Source: an uncultured Bacteroidales bacterium (GTDB taxonomy: Bacteria; Bacteroidota; Bacteroidia; Bacteroidales; UBA3663). Taken from it: a stretch of 10,477 bases of DNA. Shown here in pieces: positions 5,700 to 10,477 of the stretch; position 1 is the first letter of the stretch, and the number at the start of each line of letters is the position of its first letter. Where the stretch lies: assembly GCA_905236195.1 (NCBI GenBank), contig CAJOOX010000058.1:1-10477 (forward strand), given 5' to 3'. The notes below the pieces were generated by a model, which saw only the letters and a program-made list of their open reading frames with translations, did not search any database and was not told the DNA's origin. The translations under genes and the position numbers were made by a program.

Positions 5700-7619
5700 A
5701 TCGCCGTGTTCTGCAATGTGTTCGATGAGGCGGCGGTAGAATTTCGAGTGACTTAAGGTGGCCGCATCGCCGATGACAATCAGTTTCATTCTGGCCCTTG
5801 TGATGGCCACGTTCATGCGTCGCAGGTCGTTCAGGAATCCGATGCGGCCCTCGTCGTTGCCTCTCACCATGGATATCAGTATCACGTCTCTCTCCTGTCC
5901 CTGAAAAGCATCTACCGTATTGACTGTAATGGCATCTCTGACTGGCCGCAGCGCGGGGTTGTTCCTCACGTAGCGGCGCAGCAACTGTACTTGTGACTTG
6001 TAGGGAGAAACGATGCCGAAGTCGATATGTTCGTCCTCGATGCGTTTCAGCCCGATTTGCAGGGCATAGTTGATGAGCATTCTGACAAGCAGTTTGGCTT
6101 CGCTTTCGTTGAGTTTGCTCTGCGACATGGGCGACTCGGTTTCCTCGTATCCCATCAGCGATGTGTCAATCCACACCAGCGGCGTGTCAAGTGGTGTGAT
6201 GGTTCGGTCGGCACAATGCGGGGCGGCCGTCAATGAGCCGTGGTAGAACCATTCAGACGAGAATTGCATGATGTCGCGGTGCATGCGGTACTGTTGGGTC
6301 AACAGCGACACGCATTCCGGTTTGCGTTTTGCGATCTTCTGCATCAGGGTGATGTCCAGCCCGCCGCGTGCAGCCTCGCGGCTTTTGACGGTGGGAGGCA
6401 ATTGGCAGTGGTCTCCGGCCAGGATGACACGGTCGGCGTGCAGAATGGCGGCCCAGCAGGCCGGTTCCAGTGCCTGGGCGGCCTCGTCGATGAACAGGGT
6501 TGAGAAATGTTTGCGTTCCAAAACCCTGGCGGCCGATCCTATCAGGGTGCATGCAATGACGCGGGCCTGGTCGAAGGTGTCGCGTTCAATCCGGATTTCC
6601 AGTTCTGCCGCTCTTGACTGCAGTTTGTCGATGTGGTTGTGGAGCGAGTCGCGTTTCGATGAAGACAGCGGCTGTCCCAGCAGACTGCGCGTCTGACGTA
6701 TCTCCTTGCGGATGGTCCAGAGTTCGAGATAGGAGGGATGCTCCGCGTATTTGCGTTCGTAGGTGTTGTTCAGCAGGGTGTCGCTCACGCGGGTCGGATT
6801 TCCGATGCGTAGCACCGAAATCCCTTCCTTCATCAGTTGTTCGGCAATCCAGTCGACGGCGGCATTGCTCTGGGCGCAGACCATTACCTGTGTCTCGCGG
6901 TTCAGCGTCTCGTTGACAGCCTCCACCAGCGTCGTTGTCTTGCCGGTGCCTGGAGGACCGTGCACGATGGCCACTTCGCGGGCACTAAGTACCTGGTGGA
7001 CGGCATCGTTCTGACTTTCGTTCAGCCAGGGGAAATGTAATTTGGGAAGGTTGCGGAATCCCGGTTTTGCGTCTCCTATCAGGACTTCTCGCAGGTGGAG
7101 CATTGTTTTGTCGGAGGTGCTCTCGAGACGTTTCAAGGCATCGCGCATCACGCGGTAGCTGGTTGCGTCAAACGAGATTTGTACACCCAGAATACCCTGC
7201 ATCGCCAGCATGCGGAGCTTTCCGATGGCTTCCTCCGAGGGTATGGTGATTACCATGTGCGGGCCGTCGATGCGCGACACCTGACAGGAGTAGGGGAGGA
7301 AAACGGTAGGTTCGTCGAGGTTGTATATCCGGTCTGTTTCGCTGTTGCTTCCGTCGCCGTAGAAGAAAGCCACCGGGCGGCCGGGTTCGAATTCATGTTC
7401 GGTGATGTCCAGCCCGTCGGGAGCCGTCACTTCCACCACCAGCTGATCGAGGGCATTGTAGAACGAACGTCCCACATAGAGCGGGAACCAGCATTTGCCC
7501 TGCCGGATACGGCTGCGAACCCCCACCCGACGGCAGAGGTTCTCGTATTCCTGACGTTCGCTTGTGTATTCTGTTTGCAGGAGCCGGTCCAGCTCCTGTA
7601 TCTGTTTCGTAATGGTCAT
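5667..7619 (-). CDS. Superfamily 1B (Upf1/IGHMBP2-like) DNA/RNA helicase
   Basis: The 650-residue ATPase has all the motifs of the Upf1-like SF1 helicases, which move 5' to 3' on nucleic acid: Walker A GPPGTGKT (221-228), motif Ia AQSNAAVD (249-256), Walker B FIDEAAQA, motif III GDHCQLPP (402-409), QYRMH (443-447), motif V VNTVDAFQGQERD (566-578), and motif VI RRMNVAITRAR (600-610). Residues about 300-350 are charged and helical, like the stalk of Upf1. The N-terminal ~180 residues form the beta-barrel-type domain usual in Bacteroidetes members and start with the ATG used here. The protein is probably cytosolic. Its role in bacteria is not established; RNA or DNA metabolism is likely. The ATG follows the porin stop codon directly (TGAATG, no spacing), so it should be cotranscribed and perhaps reinitiated. 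Its 3' end overlaps the EEP gene on the other strand. Confidence 0.95.
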   Translation of the reverse strand: MTITKQIQELDRLLQTEYTSERQEYENLCRRVGVRSRIRQGKCWFPLYVGRSFYNALDQLVVEVTAPDGLDITEHEFEPGRPVAFFYGDGSNSETDRIYNLDEPTVFLPYSCQVSRIDGPHMVITIPSEEAIGKLRMLAMQGILGVQISFDATSYRVMRDALKRLESTSDKTMLHLREVLIGDAKPGFRNLPKLHFPWLNESQNDAVHQVLSAREVAIVHGPPGTGKTTTLVEAVNETLNRETQVMVCAQSNAAVDWIAEQLMKEGISVLRIGNPTRVSDTLLNNTYERKYAEHPSYLELWTIRKEIRQTRSLLGQPLSSSKRDSLHNHIDKLQSRAAELEIRIERDTFDQARVIACTLIGSAARVLERKHFSTLFIDEAAQALEPACWAAILHADRVILAGDHCQLPPTVKSREAARGGLDITLMQKIAKRKPECVSLLTQQYRMHRDIMQFSSEWFYHGSLTAAPHCADRTITPLDTPLVWIDTSLMGYEETESPMSQSKLNESEAKLLVRMLINYALQIGLKRIEDEHIDFGIVSPYKSQVQLLRRYVRNNPALRPVRDAITVNTVDAFQGQERDVILISMVRGNDEGRIGFLNDLRRMNVAITRARMKLIVIGDAATLSHSKFYRRLIEHIAEHGDLFVAKPEINQ

Positions 7620-9866
7620 TCAGTTCTGGAAGTCCAGCACCACGCCGTACATCAGGCGCATGGGCTGGATGGGATAATAGGGGCCTGAGAAAGTGTCGTT
7701 GGTTATCGAGGAAAGCACGTTGGTCATCTGCACGTAGAATTTGATTTTCTTCAGGTTGCAGTTGATGTAGGTATTCATCACAGGATAGCCGCCGCACTCA
7801 ATCTCGTGCTGCGATTGGAAAGTCTGTGTGGCGGGTTCGTAGGCCGGAGCGTAATATTTTGTATTGTAATAGGTATCTACACCCAGCTGTGTGTAGAGTG
7901 TCTTAGCGATGCGGAACCGGATGTTGAGGTCGCTCTCTATACTGATTTTAGGCAGCGCCAGCACCTTGTCGTCCGTCGTGGTTTGGAAGAGCACGGAATT
8001 GTCCCAATGGAGGATGCCCCATTTGATGCCCTGTCTGAGCGTTATGCCCAGGATGTCGAGCTGTTCGTCGAACTGATGGGGCAGGCCGTCTTCCGCCGAG
8101 AAGTAGTGGTAATTGTTGATATGTTCGATGCCTGCCGAGATTTCGGTACGCGAACGGGGATAGGCTATCTTGCCCTCAATGCGGTACCGCTGTTCGGCAT
8201 CGAAGTCGTTGTTCCAGCGGAAGTGGTTCGAGAAATAGTGGTTGTAGTAGTAGCCGGGATGGATATTTTTGAAATATCCTCTGGCCGTCACAATCAGGCT
8301 GTCGCGGCGGTTTCCGTTTTCATCCCGCCGGCCGAAGGGAATCACCGTACCGATTTTGCCGCTGATATCCACATCGCCGGCTTTGTCGCCCGACACGGCG
8401 GTACGTCCCAGCACGTCGAACGTCAGCAGCGAGTTCCGGTGACGTGAGAGTTGTCCGCCCACCCAGATGTTGTTGGATGCATGCTTATTCTCGGGCACAT
8501 AGGCCAGGTCGGGATCGGTCATCAGCGTGTAGTTCTGGCGTTCGTAACCCACAAAGGCCGACAGGGCCATCTGCGACCACTTGGCGAAGCCTTCGTTGAT
8601 GCGCAGACCAGCATAGGCCGTAAAACTGGTATAGGTGGTTGAATCGACCGTCGAACTCGAACTGATGTAGTTGTTTTTGTAGTAATTCATGCTGTCGGTC
8701 TGGTCGGCGCCTTCCAGCATGCGGAAACTGTGGTCGTACCATTGGAAGTCGATGGTGTTGAATGCCGTCGCGACAGGAATGAACGGCTTTTCGTCGCCCT
8801 CTTCATCCTCCTCCGTACCGGGAGCGGCAGGGGGAGCAGGCGGGAGTGCGGGCTGATGGGCCGTCAGCGAATCGCCTGATATCATGGCCGAATCTCCCAT
8901 AGCCGTCAGCAGGCTGTCTCGGTAGATCGACAGACTGTCCGTGAACTTGGGCTCCGGTTCCTTCTGTCTGGTCAGATTGCCCAGATTGAATTCGCCGAAA
9001 TCCCAGCTGTGGCTGAAGTGCAGATTCACGTAGTCCATATCGTTGTACGTGTCAATCAGGCTAGTGGCCATGTTGCGGGCTTCGGTGAAGTTATCGTCGA
9101 AGGCTTCCGGCGTGAGCACATAGGAACGGTCGAGGATGCCGCCGTTCTCCTGGTTGGCATACTTCGAAAGGTCGAATGTCAGAAAAGCCTTGTAATGGTC
9201 GCCTGTGTAATACAGGTAGGTGTCCCATTTCAGCGGTTTGGTGGACTGATACTGATAATCGCCGCGGGCATACACATAGTTCAGCGTGGAACCCAGACCG
9301 GCACGCTTGTTGAAATTGCCTGCAAATTCCAGAATGAAATGGTCGTTGCCCGTATTGCCGCTTCCCGATGTGAAATAGGAGGCTTTGGTGAAGGGAATGC
9401 GCGTGTTGTAGAGCAGTATTTCTTCGGGGCGGCTTGCAAAGAGGCTGTAGGCGTTCACAAACAGGAAGTCGTGTTCCGTTTTCCGGTTGAAGAAATCCTG
9501 CACCTGATGAGGACCCATCAAGTTGCCCGTATGTGAAATTGCCAGCGCCTGATCTTCCATCACGTCATGACCTGCCAGAGCAATGTAGCTGGTATCTACA
9601 AAGGCCGGGCTGACGGTTCCCGTGATGGGATTGATGTGAAAGCCGTATCTGTGGTCATCGGGAAAGATGCAGGGATCGTCCTCCACCGAGGCAGTGTCCC
9701 GTCCCGACGTGGCGCGGTTCATGCCGCTACGGTTGTTGCCTGATGACGACGATGCGCCGAAACTGCTCCCCGTTGACGATGCGGAACTGGCCTGTTGAAA
9801 CTGAGCTCCGGCATCGAAAACAAGGCACAGCAACCAAGCCGACAACAGAAATTTTCGAAAATTCAT
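7620..9866 (-). CDS. Putative porin (Porin_10-like outer membrane beta-barrel)
   Basis: The 748-residue protein is predicted to be an outer-membrane barrel. The signal peptide MNFRKFLLSAWLLCLVFDAGA is followed by Q, the usual Bacteroidetes cleavage context. A Ser/Gly-rich linker (about 26-48) comes next, then a conserved N-terminal part with NPITGTVSPAFVDTSYIAL. Many alternating aromatic strands follow, such as YVYARGDYQYQ, DTYLYYTGDHYKAFLTF, and the C-terminal FYVQMTNVL and RLMYGVVLDFQN. It ends with the aromatic-rich last strand typical of barrels. Residues about 302-362 form a charged, proline-rich and acidic insertion, probably a loop. I placed the start at the ATG 9864-9866 because it begins the signal peptide; an upstream TTG overlaps a promoter box. 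The transported substrate is unknown. Its stop codon abuts the helicase ATG. Confidence 0.88.
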   Translation of the reverse strand: MNFRKFLLSAWLLCLVFDAGAQFQQASSASSTGSSFGASSSSGNNRSGMNRATSGRDTASVEDDPCIFPDDHRYGFHINPITGTVSPAFVDTSYIALAGHDVMEDQALAISHTGNLMGPHQVQDFFNRKTEHDFLFVNAYSLFASRPEEILLYNTRIPFTKASYFTSGSGNTGNDHFILEFAGNFNKRAGLGSTLNYVYARGDYQYQSTKPLKWDTYLYYTGDHYKAFLTFDLSKYANQENGGILDRSYVLTPEAFDDNFTEARNMATSLIDTYNDMDYVNLHFSHSWDFGEFNLGNLTRQKEPEPKFTDSLSIYRDSLLTAMGDSAMISGDSLTAHQPALPPAPPAAPGTEEDEEGDEKPFIPVATAFNTIDFQWYDHSFRMLEGADQTDSMNYYKNNYISSSSTVDSTTYTSFTAYAGLRINEGFAKWSQMALSAFVGYERQNYTLMTDPDLAYVPENKHASNNIWVGGQLSRHRNSLLTFDVLGRTAVSGDKAGDVDISGKIGTVIPFGRRDENGNRRDSLIVTARGYFKNIHPGYYYNHYFSNHFRWNNDFDAEQRYRIEGKIAYPRSRTEISAGIEHINNYHYFSAEDGLPHQFDEQLDILGITLRQGIKWGILHWDNSVLFQTTTDDKVLALPKISIESDLNIRFRIAKTLYTQLGVDTYYNTKYYAPAYEPATQTFQSQHEIECGGYPVMNTYINCNLKKIKFYVQMTNVLSSITNDTFSGPYYPIQPMRLMYGVVLDFQN

Positions 9867-9870
9867 GCCG

Positions 9871-9878
9871 CAAAGATA
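9871..9878 (-). promoter_or_regulatory. Perfect -7 box touching the porin start codon
   Basis: TATCTTTG on the minus strand is a perfect Bacteroidetes -7 box, but no TTTG lies at the expected distance upstream (the site reads GGGG). Only four bases separate it from the porin ATG, so a transcript starting here would have essentially no leader. Either the promoter is real and the mRNA is leaderless, or the match is chance and the true promoter is further up between 9885 and 10035. Confidence 0.45.
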
Positions 9879-10035
9879 GTGCAAATTTTAGAATTTTCCC
9901 CCATTCTATTCCTAAAAATCGTAAAAACCGCCCGTTTTGGAAGAAATATCCCGTGAAAATTACTCCTTTTTCAAAAAATATGTATCATTGCAGCGGTTAA
10001 AAGAAAGTAGTAATCCCCCTTCTTCTATATAACAC

Positions 10036-10074
10036 AAAAAAGAGGATGTGCTTATTTTTGGGCACATCCTCTTT
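10036..10074 (-). terminator. Intrinsic terminator of the right-edge secreted-protein gene
   Basis: A perfect 13-bp stem (10062-10074 with 10039-10051) encloses a 10-nt loop. On the minus strand it is followed by T residues that make six Us in a row at the stem end, before GTG. The outer CAC/GTG (10033-10035 with 10075-10077) can pair past a 3-nt bulge. It lies 23 bp after the stop codon of the gene ending at 10097 and separates that gene from the porin unit. No T tract follows on the plus strand, so it acts in one direction. Confidence 0.85.
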
Positions 10075-10096
10075 GTGAATCATGTAACTTTTATTC

Positions 10097-10477
10097 TCAC
10101 TTAACCATGACCTTTTCTCCATGATGGAAGTAGATGCCGGGCTGCGTAGGCTTGCGGCCAATCTTGAAGCCCTGCAGTGTCCACCAGTCGGTATCATCCT
10201 CGCCGGCAGAACCGTCGAGCACGGTGATGCCGGTGAATGCACCCAGGTTGATGACGTAAGGCTCCCACGACGTGCCGATGTTGCTGTCGCTGACGTACAT
10301 CTGCGTGTTGTCGATGTCGATGATGTCGCCTTCGAGGCAGGTGCGCAGCGTCATGGACTGTCCGGCTCCGTCGCCACTGATGACGAGGTAGTAGAGGCCG
10401 TTGTCGCTGGCGCGGGTGGCACCGCGGCACTCGTCGCCGATGAAGGCGGCCACCTCACAGGTGTCAACCACGGACTC
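10097..10477 (-). CDS. C-terminal end of a secreted surface protein (5' part outside window)
   Basis: Only the last 126 codons are visible, and the frame is open to the right edge. The part from about VAAFIGDECRG to SWEPYVINLG resembles a small beta-rich domain common in Bacteroidetes secreted proteins, whose recurring core is (A/G)AFVGDECRG. The protein closes with a tail, TLQGFKIGRKPTQPGIYF then HHGEKVMVK, like the 'GxxI..P.xGIYxxxGkKvxvk' ends common on Prevotella exported proteins and similar to type IX secretion C-terminal signals. Type IX export to the surface is therefore likely but not proven here. What the missing N-terminal part does cannot be said. A strong terminator lies just after the stop codon, so this is the last gene of its transcript. 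Confidence 0.75.
   Translation of the reverse strand, partial: ESVVDTCEVAAFIGDECRGATRASDNGLYYLVISGDGAGQSMTLRTCLEGDIIDIDNTQMYVSDSNIGTSWEPYVINLGAFTGITVLDGSAGEDDTDWWTLQGFKIGRKPTQPGIYFHHGEKVMVK

Noticed and set aside
9923..9940. A short inverted repeat (AAAAC...GTTTT) in the gap upstream of the porin
   Set aside because: The stem is only 5 bp, mostly A-T, and there is no T tract; nothing marks it as an operator or terminator.
9743..10000. An 85-codon plus-strand frame across the start of the porin gene and the gap
   Set aside because: It is antisense to the porin signal peptide region, has a composition typical of out-of-frame sequence, and has no promoter match at a workable distance.

Overview
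The window is a stretch of Bacteroidota (Bacteroidetes) chromosome, most likely from Prevotella or a close relative. Three intergenic regions carry the phylum-specific promoter TTTG-N20-TAnnTTTG. The gene content also fits: a DUF4837 lipoprotein, a Porin_10-type putative porin, an Upf1/IGHMBP2-like helicase with a typical Bacteroidetes N-terminus, and a secreted protein ending in a Prevotella-style C-terminal tail. There are no rRNA or tRNA genes, insertion sequences, phage genes or CRISPR arrays, so this looks like core genome. Apart from one gene, everything is on the minus strand.

Positions 1-340 hold the N-terminal third of a NIF3/DUF34 metal protein. Its 5' leader (341-499) starts at a clear promoter (505-536) and can fold into a 5'-terminal hairpin plus a long closed domain. 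It could be a cis-regulatory leader or a separate small RNA. Positions 558-4548 form one tightly packed minus-strand operon: DUF4837 lipoprotein, PdxA-like protein, MurA, RimM. The last three overlap at their start and stop codons. The operon joins an envelope lipoprotein, the first committed step of peptidoglycan synthesis and a 30S ribosome maturation factor. The PdxA-like protein keeps the family's ends but has lost most metal and substrate ligands.

Positions 4594-4693 form a divergent promoter region. It drives that operon leftward and a membrane-anchored endonuclease/exonuclease/phosphatase protein (4716-5699) rightward. The latter runs 33 bp into the end of a convergent helicase gene (5667-7619). 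The helicase gene directly follows a putative porin gene (7620-9866) with no spacing, so the two are probably one transcript. From about 9867 to 10096 there is a promoter-like box touching the porin start codon and a strong intrinsic terminator. The terminator ends the partial secreted-protein gene that enters from the right edge (10097-10477).

The observations most worth following up are the degraded PdxA-like protein, the structured RNA ahead of the NIF3-like gene, and the natural Cys-to-Asp replacement in the MurA active site. I see no defence, mobile or secondary-metabolite system.
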